Positions 41,341-50,019 of a stretch of 64,000 nt of DNA are shown here, in pieces. Source of the stretch: Leifsonia sp. Root1293. GTDB taxonomy: Bacteria > Actinomycetota > Actinomycetes > Actinomycetales > Microbacteriaceae. How positions within the stretch are numbered: the first letter of the stretch is position 1; each line of letters starts with the position of its first letter. The notes under the pieces are model-generated. The model did no database searches, was not told the origin of the DNA, and saw nothing but the letters and a program-made list of their open reading frames with translations. A program made the position numbers and the translations under genes. Location of the stretch: the NCBI RefSeq assembly GCF_001425325.1, contig NZ_LMEH01000001.1, positions 1,454,688 through 1,518,687 of the forward strand, given 5' to 3'.

Positions 41341-43149
41341 TCAGCCCTCCAGAAGCTCCGAGACCTCGAGCCAGCGCACCTCGAGGTCGGCCACCGTCGA
41401 CTCGAGCTTCTGCAGCTCGGCGGTGATGGCTCCGAGCCCGGAGTAGTCGCTCTGGTCGTGCACGGCGAGCTTCTCGTGCGCCGCCGCGATCTCGCCCTGG
41501 TACTTCTTGAGGCGCCGGTCGAGGGAGGAGAGCTCCTTCTCGGCGTTGCGCTTGTCGGCTCCGCCGAGGGCGGGCTTTCCCGACGTCGCCGCGGAGCCCG
41601 CTCCGGATGCCGCCGGCTTGCGGGCGGCATCCGCCGAGGCATCCGTCACTCCACGACGCAGCTCGAGGTACTGCTCGACGCCGCGGGGCAGGTGCCGGAA
41701 ATGGCCGTCCATCACGGCGTACTGCTGGTCGGTCACGCGCTCGATCAGGTAGCGATCGTGACTCACGACGAGCAGCGTGCCCGGCCAGGAGTCGAGGAGG
41801 TCCTCGATGGCCGCCAGCATGTCGGTGTCGAGGTCGTTCGTCGGCTCGTCGAGGATGAGCACGTTCGGCTCGTCGAGCAGGATCAGCAGCAGTTGCAGAC
41901 GACGCTTCTGGCCACCCGAGAGGTCCTTGATGGGCGTGGCCAGCTGCGCGCTCGTGAAGCCGAGACGTTCGAGCAGTTGCCCGGGGGTGAGCTCCTTGCC
42001 CCCGGCGACGTAGCTCGAGCGCTGGCGGCCGATGATCGTCGACACGCGCTCGTGCTGCACGTCCTTGAGCTCGGCGAGCTCCTGCGTGAGGCTCGCGATG
42101 CGCACGGTGGTGCCGCGCTTGACCTTGCCGCTGGTGGGCTTGACCGTGCCGGTGACGAGGCCGAGCAGGGTGGACTTTCCCGCGCCGTTGACGCCGAGGA
42201 CGCCGGTGCGCTCCCCCGGCGCGATGCGCCACTCGATGTCCTTGAGGATCGTGCGGCCGTCGTAGACCACGCCGGCGTCGAGGATGTCGACGACGTCCTT
42301 GCCCAGGCGCGACGTCGCCATCTGCTTGAGCTCGACGGTGTCGCGGGGCGGCGGCTCGTTCTCGATCAGCTCGTTGGCCGCGTCGATGCGGAACTTGGGC
42401 TTCGCCGTGCGCGCAGGAGCACCGCGGCGCAGCCAGGCGAGCTCCTTGCGCATCAGGTTCTGGCGCTTGGCCTCGCTGGCCGCCGACATGCGGTCGCGTT
42501 CGACGCGCTGCAGGATGTAGGCCGCATAGCCGCCCTCGAACGGCTCGATGATCTGGTCGTGCACCTCCCAGGTGTAGTTGCACACCTCGTCGAGGAACCA
42601 CCGATCGTGGGTGACGACGATGAGCCCGCCGGAGTTCTGGGCCCAGCGCTTGCGGAGGTGGCCGGCCAGCCAGGCGATGCCCTCGACGTCGAGGTGGTTG
42701 GTCGGCTCGTCGAGGAAGATCACGTCGTGGTCGGCGACCAGCAGGGCCGCGAGGCCGACACGGCGGCGCTGCCCGCCCGACAGGGTGCCGACGACGGCGT
42801 CCCACGGAACGTCGCCGAGGAGTCCGCCGATGACGTCGCGTGCCTGGGCGTCTCCGGCCCAGACATGCTCGTCGATGCCGCCGACGACAGCCTGGGCGAC
42901 GGTGAGCGTCGGGTCGACGGTGTCGGACTGGTCGAGCATGCCGATGTCGACACCGCGTCGACGCGTGACACGGCCGTCGTCTGGCTCGATGCGGCCGGCG
43001 AGCAGGCGCAGCAGCGTCGACTTGCCGTCGCCGTTCTTTCCGACGACGCCGACGCGATCGCCCTCATTGAGGCCGACGGTGACGCCGTCGAAGATCACGC
43101 GGGTGGGGAATTCGAGTCGCAGCTTCTCGCCGCCGAGCAGGTGTGCCAT
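41341..43149 (-). CDS. ABC-F ATPase, Uup type
   Basis: This 602-residue protein has two ABC domains and no membrane part. Walker A sequences are GKNGDGKST and GVNGAGKST, signatures LSGGQRRRV and LSGGQKRRL, and Walker B motifs VIFLDEPTNHLD and VLILDEPTNDLD. A linker of about 80 residues and a C-terminal coiled coil (AEKELSSLDRRLKKY and later LEVRWLEVSELLEG) match Uup, which acts on ribosomes or replication intermediates. An Ala/Ser linker precedes the coil. ABC-F proteins can also give antibiotic resistance, but the Uup-like tail argues for housekeeping. Confidence 0.9.
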   Translation of the reverse strand: MAHLLGGEKLRLEFPTRVIFDGVTVGLNEGDRVGVVGKNGDGKSTLLRLLAGRIEPDDGRVTRRRGVDIGMLDQSDTVDPTLTVAQAVVGGIDEHVWAGDAQARDVIGGLLGDVPWDAVVGTLSGGQRRRVGLAALLVADHDVIFLDEPTNHLDVEGIAWLAGHLRKRWAQNSGGLIVVTHDRWFLDEVCNYTWEVHDQIIEPFEGGYAAYILQRVERDRMSAASEAKRQNLMRKELAWLRRGAPARTAKPKFRIDAANELIENEPPPRDTVELKQMATSRLGKDVVDILDAGVVYDGRTILKDIEWRIAPGERTGVLGVNGAGKSTLLGLVTGTVKPTSGKVKRGTTVRIASLTQELAELKDVQHERVSTIIGRQRSSYVAGGKELTPGQLLERLGFTSAQLATPIKDLSGGQKRRLQLLLILLDEPNVLILDEPTNDLDTDMLAAIEDLLDSWPGTLLVVSHDRYLIERVTDQQYAVMDGHFRHLPRGVEQYLELRRGVTDASADAARKPAASGAGSAATSGKPALGGADKRNAEKELSSLDRRLKKYQGEIAAAHEKLAVHDQSDYSGLGAITAELQKLESTVADLEVRWLEVSELLEG

Positions 43150-43188
43150 ATCCGCTCAACCCTACCCGCGTGGGCTGAGCGCTGATCG

Positions 43189-43279
43189 CCGACGACGGAG
43201 TTCGCGCAGGTGACCGTCACCGAACACGAAGATGTGGTGGGTCTCGGTCGCCACACACCCACATGAACTCCGTTCTCGA
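43189..43279. repeat. REPIN-like arms downstream of the DUF559 gene
   Basis: A minus-strand arm (43189-43212, CACCTGCGCGA then ACTCCGTCGTCGG) and a plus-strand arm (43256-43279, CACCCACATGA then ACTCCGTTCTCGA) face outward with 43 nt between. They match the 24-nt consensus seen at 44.3-44.5 kb and at 13.5 kb. Confidence 0.65.
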
Positions 43280-43287
43280 CGCTGTTG

Positions 43288-44226
43288 TCAGCGCGTGGAG
43301 TCGGCTACGGGGTGCGCGCGCTGCAGGTGCAGCTGCACGCGGGCGAGGAACTCGGGCCACCCACGCGCGCTCAGGTCGTGCGCGGTCACCCGGATCACCG
43401 TCCAGCCCAGCTCGGCCAGCCGCTCACGGCGAAGGATGTCGTCCTCGAACTTCGCTCGATCGGTGCGGTGGTAGTCGCCTTCGTACTCGAACGCCAGCTT
43501 CAACCCGGGGTAGGCCAGGTCGACCATGATCCACCGCCCGGTGCTCGGGAGGAAGATCGGGAAGTTGATCGCGGGCTCGGGATGACCCTCCAGGACCAGG
43601 CCGACGCGCAGAAGGGATTCGGGCCGTGACAGGGGTCCCCACCGCACCAGCTCGACAGCCTGACGGAGACGACGGATGCCGCGGGTCGGCCCGAGTCGTG
43701 CAACCGCTGCCGCCAGCTCGTCGACCCCGCAGAGAGGCTGTGTCCGGGAGATGGGCTCGTCACCGGTGACGAGGAAGTCGCCGACGGCGACGAGGTCGCC
43801 GACGCTCAGCAGCGAGCCGAGCTGGCAGTACGCCACCGACGGCGATGCCACGCGCAGACCTCCGACGGAGGTCCACGCGAGCGGGGCTGTCGCCTCGTGC
43901 CACACCACTCCAGCGCGACGCGACGCTCGGTTCGGACGGCCGACCGTCACATGCAGGGGGCCGGACTCGACGGCTGCGGGCAGCGGTGCGCCGTGGATGG
44001 CCGCAGCGGTGGTGTGGCTGAACACCGCCGTGTCGGGAAGGACAGCGTGAAGCGCGGTCGCCCGCTCGCGCACCGTGGTCGCCGGGGTGCTGGAACGAAC
44101 TCCACGGAACGGCTGCGAGAGGTCGGCGGACCGGAGCCGCGATGGTGACACCCCGCTCCTCAGCGCCTCGGCCGTGCTGAACGCACGAGCAGCGAACGAT
44201 TCGGGGAGCGGGGAGCGGCGAGTCAT
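43288..44226 (-). CDS. DUF559/VSR-like PD-(D/E)XK endonuclease-domain protein with AbiEi-like N-terminus
   Basis: This 312-residue protein has an N-terminal winged-helix-like part (FSTAEALRSGVSPSRLRSADL, FRGVRS) similar to AbiEi-type antitoxins. The C-terminus is a DUF559 nuclease-like domain. Its core is VDLAYPGLKLAFEYEGDYHRTD, then ILRRERLAELGWTVIRVT. Asp, the Glu pair and YH are the expected active-site residues. Actinobacteria carry many paralogues, whose targets are unknown. The ATG at 44226 is chosen; GATGAT lies 6 nt upstream. Six copies of a 24-nt repeat arm flank the gene. Confidence 0.8.
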   Translation of the reverse strand: MTRRSPLPESFAARAFSTAEALRSGVSPSRLRSADLSQPFRGVRSSTPATTVRERATALHAVLPDTAVFSHTTAAAIHGAPLPAAVESGPLHVTVGRPNRASRRAGVVWHEATAPLAWTSVGGLRVASPSVAYCQLGSLLSVGDLVAVGDFLVTGDEPISRTQPLCGVDELAAAVARLGPTRGIRRLRQAVELVRWGPLSRPESLLRVGLVLEGHPEPAINFPIFLPSTGRWIMVDLAYPGLKLAFEYEGDYHRTDRAKFEDDILRRERLAELGWTVIRVTAHDLSARGWPEFLARVQLHLQRAHPVADSTR

Positions 44227-44325
44227 CCGGCGATCATCGCCGCACGGCCGCGGCCGACAGCATCGCGAGCCCGATCGGTGCACCCGCCCGACCGTGTGGT
44301 TGCTGGGGAGGACGCACGTCACTCG

Positions 44326-44483
44326 TCGAGAGCGCAGCCCTAGTGGGTGCGTCGCACCAGCACAAACGTCAATCTCGGGTGCGACTTATCAGCCGAGAGC
44401 GCAGTTCTTGTGGGTGTCAGCGCTGGCTCACCCGCAACGACTCCGTACTCGGCGGGAGGGATGCGCGCGAACTCCGTTCTCGG
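44326..44483. repeat. Cluster of REPIN-like arms upstream of the DUF559 gene
   Basis: The 305-nt gap 44227-44531 holds this cluster. Arms lie at 44326-44349 (minus), 44393-44416 (minus), 44429-44452 (plus) and a weaker one at 44460-44483 (plus). The 44393/44429 pair has the 24-12-24 layout of the 13.5-kb copy. The 44326 arm is followed 11 nt later by a shortened plus arm (CACAAACGTC, AATCTCGG). The rest of the gap shows no gene. Confidence 0.65.
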
Positions 44484-44531
44484 CGCCGAGCGGGCGCGCG
44501 TGAACGGGCTCAGCGGGAGCGGTGCGACAGC

Positions 44532-45467
44532 TCAGTCGTGCAGCAGGCGCGCCCCGTGCACCGGCGCCGTCGCGCGCACGGCGGTGAGCCGGGCGGCCGA
44601 GAGAGCGACCTGCAACTCGAGGGCCGAGTCCGCGTCCTGGGCCAGAAAGGCGACAGTGGGGCCGGAGCCCGAGACGATGCCCGCGAGGGCGCCGTTCTCC
44701 TCGCCGAGTTCGAGGATGTGCCCGAGCCCGGGAGCCAGGTGCAGTGCTGCGGCCTGCAGGTCGTTCGAGAGGGCGTCGGCGAGCATGCGCGCATCACCGG
44801 CACGCAATGCCTGCAGCACCTCGGTGTCGACGGTGGGCGCCGTCTCCGCCGGCTGGATGTCGCGCGCGTTCCGGGTGCGGTGCCTGTCGAGCTCCTCGTA
44901 CACGGCCGGGGTCGACATGCCGAACTCGGCGATCGCCAGCACCCAGTGGAACGTGCCCTTGGCCAGCGCGGGGCTGAGCTGGTCGCCGCGCCCCGTGCCG
45001 ATGGCGGTGCCGCCCAGCAGCGCGAACGGAACGTCGGCCCCGAGCTTGGCGCCGAGCGTGATGAGCTCGTCGCGGGTGAGTTCCGTGCCCCACAGCGCGT
45101 CGCAGGCGAGCAGGGTGGCTGCGGCATCCGCCGACCCGCCGCCCATGCCGCCGGCGATGGGCACGTGCTTCTCGACCTCGAGTCGCACTCCCCCGCGGTA
45201 CCCGGTCTTGCGGGCGAGCAACCGTGCAGCCTTGATGGCCAGGTTGCTGCCGTCGACGGCGAGTCCGGAGGTGTCGACGCTGCCGCTGAACGACACCGAG
45301 AAGTCGTCGGCCGGGTAGGCGCGCACGTCCTCGAACAATGACACCGCCTGGTACGCGGAGGCCACGTCGTGGTAGCCGTCGTCCTGACGCGCGCCGACCT
45401 TGAAGAAGACGTTGATCTTGCCGGGGGCCCGTGCGTGCGCGACAGGCGATGCGGCAGGCAGGGTCAT
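44532..45467 (-). CDS. ispE: 4-diphosphocytidyl-2-C-methyl-D-erythritol kinase
   Basis: This 311-residue GHMP kinase of the MEP isoprenoid pathway phosphorylates CDP-methylerythritol. It has the N-terminal [12 protein letters not shown] with the substrate Lys, the ATP loop [17 protein letters not shown], and the third motif [12 protein letters not shown]. The MEP route supplies menaquinone and decaprenyl phosphate. It lies 32 nt after rsmA and is the last gene of metG-tatD-rsmA-ispE. Confidence 0.95.
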   Translation of the reverse strand: MTLPAASPVAHARAPGKINVFFKVGARQDDGYHDVASAYQAVSLFEDVRAYPADDFSVSFSGSVDTSGLAVDGSNLAIKAARLLARKTGYRGGVRLEVEKHVPIAGGMGGGSADAAATLLACDALWGTELTRDELITLGAKLGADVPFALLGGTAIGTGRGDQLSPALAKGTFHWVLAIAEFGMSTPAVYEELDRHRTRNARDIQPAETAPTVDTEVLQALRAGDARMLADALSNDLQAAALHLAPGLGHILELGEENGALAGIVSGSGPTVAFLAQDADSALELQVALSAARLTAVRATAPVHGARLLHD

Positions 45468-45499
45468 GCTTCTAACCTAGCCCGGATGAGAGTGCCGGG

Positions 45500-46369
45500 T
45501 CAGTCCGTCAGGTGCGATGCGCGCGCGACGGCGAGGAAGTCGTGCACCGTCAGCTCCTCGCCTCTCGCCGTCGGCTTCACACCGGCGGCCTCCATGGCGG
45601 CGGATGCCGTGGCCGCGTCGCCGAGAACGCCCGAGAGCGACTGGCGCAGCATCTTGCGGCGCTGCTGGAACGCGCCGTCGACGAGGGCGAATGTGGCGAG
45701 GCGCTCAGCCTCGGTTCCGATGGCGTCGCTGCGCCGGTCGAAGCCCACCAGCACGGAGTCGACGTTCGGAACGGGCCAGAACACCTGCCGGCTGACAGTG
45801 CCCGCCGTGCGCCAGTCGCCGTACCAGGCGGCTTTCACGCTCGGGCTGCCGTAGATCTTCGAACCCGGCAGGGCGGCGATGCGGTGGCCGACCTCGGCCT
45901 GCACCATGACGATGCCCGCCGAGATCGATGGGAAGTGCTCGAGGAAGTGCAGCAGCACCGGCACCGAGATGTTGTACGGCAGGTTCGCGACCAGCCGCAC
46001 GGGAGCTCCGGGCAGCTCGAGGATGCGCAGGGCATCCTGGTGCACGACCTCGAGGGCGGCATCCGGCTGCATCAGCGACACCGTCTTCGGCAACTGCTCG
46101 GCCAGCCGGCCGTCGATCTCGACGGCGATGACGGATGCACCGGCCTCGGTGAGTCCGAGGGTGAGCGAGCCGAGCCCCGGCCCGATCTCGACCACCTGCT
46201 CCCCGGCCCGAACCCCGGCGGTCTTGACGATCCGGCGCACGGTGTTGGCGTCGATGACGAAGTTCTGGCCGAGCTTCTTGGTGGGCGTGACACCCAGCAG
46301 TTCGGCGAGGTCGCGGATCTCCGCCGGCCCGAGGAGCCGGCCACCGACCGCGCTGTGTTCTCCGCTCAT
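45500..46369 (-). CDS. rsmA: 16S rRNA (adenine(1518)-N(6)/adenine(1519)-N(6))-dimethyltransferase
   Basis: This 289-residue KsgA-type enzyme dimethylates two adenines in the 3' hairpin of 16S rRNA. It shows KKLGQNFVIDANTVRRIV, the SAM motif VEIGPGLGSLTLGL and the adenine-pocket motif NLPYNIS. The ATG overlaps the tatD stop by 4 nt (ATGA). Confidence 0.95.
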   Translation of the reverse strand: MSGEHSAVGGRLLGPAEIRDLAELLGVTPTKKLGQNFVIDANTVRRIVKTAGVRAGEQVVEIGPGLGSLTLGLTEAGASVIAVEIDGRLAEQLPKTVSLMQPDAALEVVHQDALRILELPGAPVRLVANLPYNISVPVLLHFLEHFPSISAGIVMVQAEVGHRIAALPGSKIYGSPSVKAAWYGDWRTAGTVSRQVFWPVPNVDSVLVGFDRRSDAIGTEAERLATFALVDGAFQQRRKMLRQSLSGVLGDAATASAAMEAAGVKPTARGEELTVHDFLAVARASHLTD

Positions 46370-47265
46370 GCGAGTCCATCCCAGGTTCCGTAGACCCGCT
46401 CGGTGTTCGAGCTGATCTGGGCGGCGAGCACCGAGACGTCGGTGTCGAGGTAGCCGGCCATTGCCCGCAGCGTGTGCGGGATGAGGTACGGCGCGTTCGG
46501 TCGCCCGCGCAACGGCGTGGGCGTGAGGAAGGGGGCATCGGTCTCGACGAGCACGAGTTCGCGCGGGGCGACGGCGAGGGAATCGCGGAGGTTCTCAGCG
46601 TTCTTGAACGTGACGTTGCCCGCGAACGACAGGTACCAGCCGTTCTCGGCGCAGACCCTGGCCATCTCGGCGTCGCCGGAGTAGCAGTGGAACACCGTGC
46701 GGTCGGGGGCTCCCACTCGCAGCAGCGTGGCGATGACGGCGGCATGGGCGTCGCGATCGTGGATCTGCAGCGCGAGGCCGTGCCGTTTCGCGATGTCGAT
46801 GTGGGCCTCGAAGGAGCGCTGCTGGGCGGCCCGTCCCTCCTCGCTCTCGGTGCGGAAGTAGTCGAGTCCGGTCTCGCCGACGGCGACCACCCTGGGTCGA
46901 CCGGCGAGACTGTCGATCTCGCCGATGGCCTCGTCGAGTTCGCCTCGGAGGGCGTACTCGGCGGCTTCGTTGGGGTGGATCGCCACGGCGGCCAGCATCC
47001 GCGGCTCGATCGCGGCCGTCGCCGCCGACCAGCGCGACGTCTCGATGTCGCCACCGACCTGGATCACTCCGCGCACGCCGACGGATGCCGCACGATCGAG
47101 GTGCTCGCGATAGTCGAGCCCGTCCCCGTCGGCGATCTCGAGGTGGGTGTGGTTGTCGTAGACGCCGACAGCCAGCGGCTCGGGCAGCGGCGGGTAGTTC
47201 AGGTCGCGTCCGGCTGTCTGCTCGCGGACGCGCACGAAGGCGCCAGACGGCTCCTCGCTACTCAC
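46366..47265 (-). CDS. TatD family metal-dependent deoxyribonuclease
   Basis: This 299-residue TIM-barrel hydrolase has metal ligands in DNHTHLE, VGETGLDYF, LQIHDRDAH and HCYSGD, with ETDAPFLTP near the end. TatD proteins are 3'-5' exonucleases or quality-control nucleases. The start is GTG 47265 (or 47268), inside the metG 3' end, so translation is coupled. The first 40 residues before the barrel are variable. Confidence 0.9.
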   Translation of the reverse strand: MSSEEPSGAFVRVREQTAGRDLNYPPLPEPLAVGVYDNHTHLEIADGDGLDYREHLDRAASVGVRGVIQVGGDIETSRWSAATAAIEPRMLAAVAIHPNEAAEYALRGELDEAIGEIDSLAGRPRVVAVGETGLDYFRTESEEGRAAQQRSFEAHIDIAKRHGLALQIHDRDAHAAVIATLLRVGAPDRTVFHCYSGDAEMARVCAENGWYLSFAGNVTFKNAENLRDSLAVAPRELVLVETDAPFLTPTPLRGRPNAPYLIPHTLRAMAGYLDTDVSVLAAQISSNTERVYGTWDGLA

Positions 47266-48820
47266 CACTCGCCTCGATGCGCGGGAACAGGGCCTCGAGC
47301 GGAGCGACGGATGCTCCACCGGTCCACTCCCAGGCACGGTCGATGCGCTGTTCGGCGACGGAGCCGTCTCCACCGAGGGCGGTCCAGAGCTTGGCCGTGG
47401 CCTTCGGGGTCACCGGCGAGAGCAGCACGGCGAGCGTGCCGAGTCCACGAACGACCGTGGCCAGCACGGTCTCGAGGCGGGCGCGGTTCGCCGGGTCCTT
47501 GGCGAGCGCCCACGGCTCCTGCTCGGTGATGTAGAGGTTGAGGGCATCGACGAGCTCCCAGATGGAGCTGATCGCCTCGTGGATGGCGAGGCGCGAGATG
47601 GCCTCGCCCGCGGCATCCGTCACCGATCGCTCGAGAGCCACGATGGACTCCTCCGCCGGTGTCAGCTCGCCCGCCGTCGGGATGACGCCGTCGCAGTAGC
47701 GCGTCACCATGGCGATCACCCGCGACGCGAGGTTGCCGAAGCCATTGGCGAGCTCGGCCTGGTAGCGGGCGGCGAGGTCCTCCCACGAGAACGAGCCGTC
47801 CTGTCCGAAGGAGATGGCACGCAGGAAGTAGTAGCGGAACGCGTCGGAGCCGAAGGTGTCGATGATCTGCGATGGCGCGATGCCGGTGAGCTTGGACTTG
47901 CTCATCTTCTCGCCGCCGACGAGCAGCCAGCCGTGGCCGAAGACCTGCTTGGGCACCTCGAGTCCTGCGGCGAGGAGCATGGCGGGCCAGATGACGGCGT
48001 GGAAGCGCAGGATGTCCTTGCCCACGATGTGCGTCGCCGGCCAGCGGCGCGCGAACTCCTCCTCGTCGGCGCCGTAGCCGACTGCCGTGATGTAGTTGAG
48101 CAGGGCGTCGAACCACACGTAGACGACGTGCGACTCGTCCCACGGGACCTTCACGCCCCAGTCGAACGAGGTGCGGGAGATGGAGAGGTCGGCGAGCCCG
48201 GACTTCACGAACGAGACGACCTCGTTGCGGGCGCTCTCGGGCTGGACGAAGTCGGGACGGTCCTCGTAGAGGGCGAGCAACTGGTCGGCGAACGCGCTCA
48301 TGCGGAAGAAGTAGTTCTTCTCGTTGAGCAGTTCTACGGGCTTGGAGTGGATGGCGCAGACCTTCTGGCCCTCGTACTCACCCTCGCCGTCGAGCAGGTC
48401 GCCCGGCTGCTTGTACTCCTCGCAGCCGACGCAGTAGTAGCCCTGGAACTCGCCCGTGTAGATGTGGCCGGCGTCGTAGAGGTGCTGCAGGAACTTCTGC
48501 ACGTTGACCTCGTGGCGCTCATCCGTCGTGCGGATGAAGTCGTCGTTCGACAGGTCGACGATCTCGAGCAGCGGCTTCCACGCCTCGGCGACGAGCTTGT
48601 CGACCCATTCCTTCGGCGTGACGCCGTTGGCCGTCGCCGTGCGCAGGATCTTCTGCCCGTGCTCGTCGGTTCCCGTGAGCGACCAGGTGTCGTCGCCGCT
48701 CTGGCGGTGCCAGCGCGCGAGCACGTCCGCGGCGACCTCCGTGTAGGCGTGCCCGATGTGGGGAACGTCGTTCACGTAGAAGATCGGCGTGGTGATGTAG
48801 AAGGAGGAGCCGTCGGACAT
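47258..48820 (-). CDS. metG: Methionine-tRNA ligase
   Basis: This 520-residue class I synthetase has the HIGH-like motif PHIGHAYTEV, a connective zinc-type insertion with CVGCEEY and CAIHSKPVELL, the KMSKS loop MSKSKLTGI, and an anticodon domain. It lacks the C-terminal dimer domain seen in E. coli MetG. TAGGAT lies 7 nt before the ATG, so the mRNA is probably leaderless. It heads the operon with tatD, rsmA and ispE. Confidence 0.96.
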   Translation of the reverse strand: MSDGSSFYITTPIFYVNDVPHIGHAYTEVAADVLARWHRQSGDDTWSLTGTDEHGQKILRTATANGVTPKEWVDKLVAEAWKPLLEIVDLSNDDFIRTTDERHEVNVQKFLQHLYDAGHIYTGEFQGYYCVGCEEYKQPGDLLDGEGEYEGQKVCAIHSKPVELLNEKNYFFRMSAFADQLLALYEDRPDFVQPESARNEVVSFVKSGLADLSISRTSFDWGVKVPWDESHVVYVWFDALLNYITAVGYGADEEEFARRWPATHIVGKDILRFHAVIWPAMLLAAGLEVPKQVFGHGWLLVGGEKMSKSKLTGIAPSQIIDTFGSDAFRYYFLRAISFGQDGSFSWEDLAARYQAELANGFGNLASRVIAMVTRYCDGVIPTAGELTPAEESIVALERSVTDAAGEAISRLAIHEAISSIWELVDALNLYITEQEPWALAKDPANRARLETVLATVVRGLGTLAVLLSPVTPKATAKLWTALGGDGSVAEQRIDRAWEWTGGASVAPLEALFPRIEASGE

Positions 48821-48827
48821 GCTGACC

Positions 48828-48833
48828 ATCCTA
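48828..48833 (-). promoter_or_regulatory. -10 hexamer TAGGAT, leaderless metG promoter
   Basis: TAGGAT is 7 nt before the metG ATG. The divergent AI-2E transporter gene starts 62 nt away. Confidence 0.6.
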
Positions 48834-48882
48834 TTCGGCGCGCCGAGGCCTCCCCGCCGTGTTACCGGGCGACGATGATGGC

Positions 48883-50019
48883 ATGACGGATGCCCCTCCA
48901 CCCCCGCCGCCGCCCGTCGGTCCCGTCGGCCTCGGCCTCGCTACGCGGGTGCTGATCACCCTCGCCGCAGCCGTGATCACCATCGCGGGCATGGCGAACG
49001 CCAAGGAGATCATCGGCCCGATCGTCCTCGCGGTCGTGCTGGTCATCATCGCCCACCCCGTGCGCGCCGTCCTGGAGCACAAGGGCTGGGCGCGGTGGGC
49101 GGCCACCACGGCCGTCATCGTGGTCGTCTACCTCATACTGATCGCGCTCGGCGTGCTGCTGGTGACGGCGCTCGCGCAGTTCGCGAGGCTCATCGCCGAC
49201 AGCGCAGATGCCTTCAAGGACCAGGCCGCGATGCTCACCGACTGGGTCGCGACGCTCGGGCTCAGCGAGTCGCAGACCGAGGCCGTGACCGGCGCCGTCG
49301 ATCCGTCGACGATCTTCAGCGTCGCACTGGCCATCGCGGAGTCGGCCCTCAGCTCGGTCACCGCCCTCGTGCTCGTCTTCGCCTACACGCTCTTCATGGC
49401 GGCGGATGCCGCCTACATCGCGCCGATCTTCGCCAGGTTCCGCACCACGCACGCCTCGGTGATCGCGGCGCTCACCGGGTACGCGCATGGCGTGAGGCAG
49501 TACATGGTGGTGAACGCGATCTTCGGCCTGATCGTGGCCGTGCTGGATGGGCTCATCCTCTGGGCGCTCGGGGTTCCCGGGGCCTTCATCTGGGCCGTGC
49601 TCGCGTTCATCACGAACTTCATCCCGAACATCGGCTTCGTGATCGGCGTCATCCCGCCGGCCGTCATGGCGCTCGTCACCGGCGGGTGGGGGCTGGCCCT
49701 CATCGTCGTCGCCGTCTACTGCGTGGTGAACGTGACGCTCCAGGTGCTGGTGCAGCCGCGCTTCGTCGCCGTTGCGGTGAACCTGGGCTTCACCGTCACG
49801 TTCGCATCCGTCATCTTCTGGAGCTTCGTGCTCGGCGCGCTCGGCGCCCTCCTCGCGGTGCCGCTGACGCTGCTGATCAGACTCCTGCTGCTGGACGCGG
49901 ATCCCCGCGCCGGATGGGCACGAAGCCTCTCCGGTGTCCGAACACCGGAGGAAGAACCTCGACCGACTCCGTCGGCGGATGAGGAGTCGGAACTCCCAGC
50001 GTCGCATCCTGCTCCTTGA
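48883..50019 (+). CDS. AI-2E family transporter, copy 2
   Basis: This 378-residue AI-2E/PerM family protein has a Pro-rich N-terminus and eight or so spans. These include LITLAAAVITIAGMANAKEIIGP at the start and FIWAVLAFITNFIPNIGFVIG late, the family's IPxxG region. The C-terminal tail is Pro/Glu-rich and charged. It is divergent from metG. The last 143 nt are shared antisense with an oxidoreductase gene and contain a hairpin. Similarity to copy 1 at 1.6 kb is limited to family motifs. Confidence 0.85.
   Translation: MTDAPPPPPPPVGPVGLGLATRVLITLAAAVITIAGMANAKEIIGPIVLAVVLVIIAHPVRAVLEHKGWARWAATTAVIVVVYLILIALGVLLVTALAQFARLIADSADAFKDQAAMLTDWVATLGLSESQTEAVTGAVDPSTIFSVALAIAESALSSVTALVLVFAYTLFMAADAAYIAPIFARFRTTHASVIAALTGYAHGVRQYMVVNAIFGLIVAVLDGLILWALGVPGAFIWAVLAFITNFIPNIGFVIGVIPPAVMALVTGGWGLALIVVAVYCVVNVTLQVLVQPRFVAVAVNLGFTVTFASVIFWSFVLGALGALLAVPLTLLIRLLLLDADPRAGWARSLSGVRTPEEEPRPTPSADEESELPASHPAP

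Noticed and set aside
43288-44226. A full AbiE-type toxin-antitoxin pair
   Set aside because: Only an AbiEi-like N-terminal region is present, and no AbiEii nucleotidyltransferase lies next to it.
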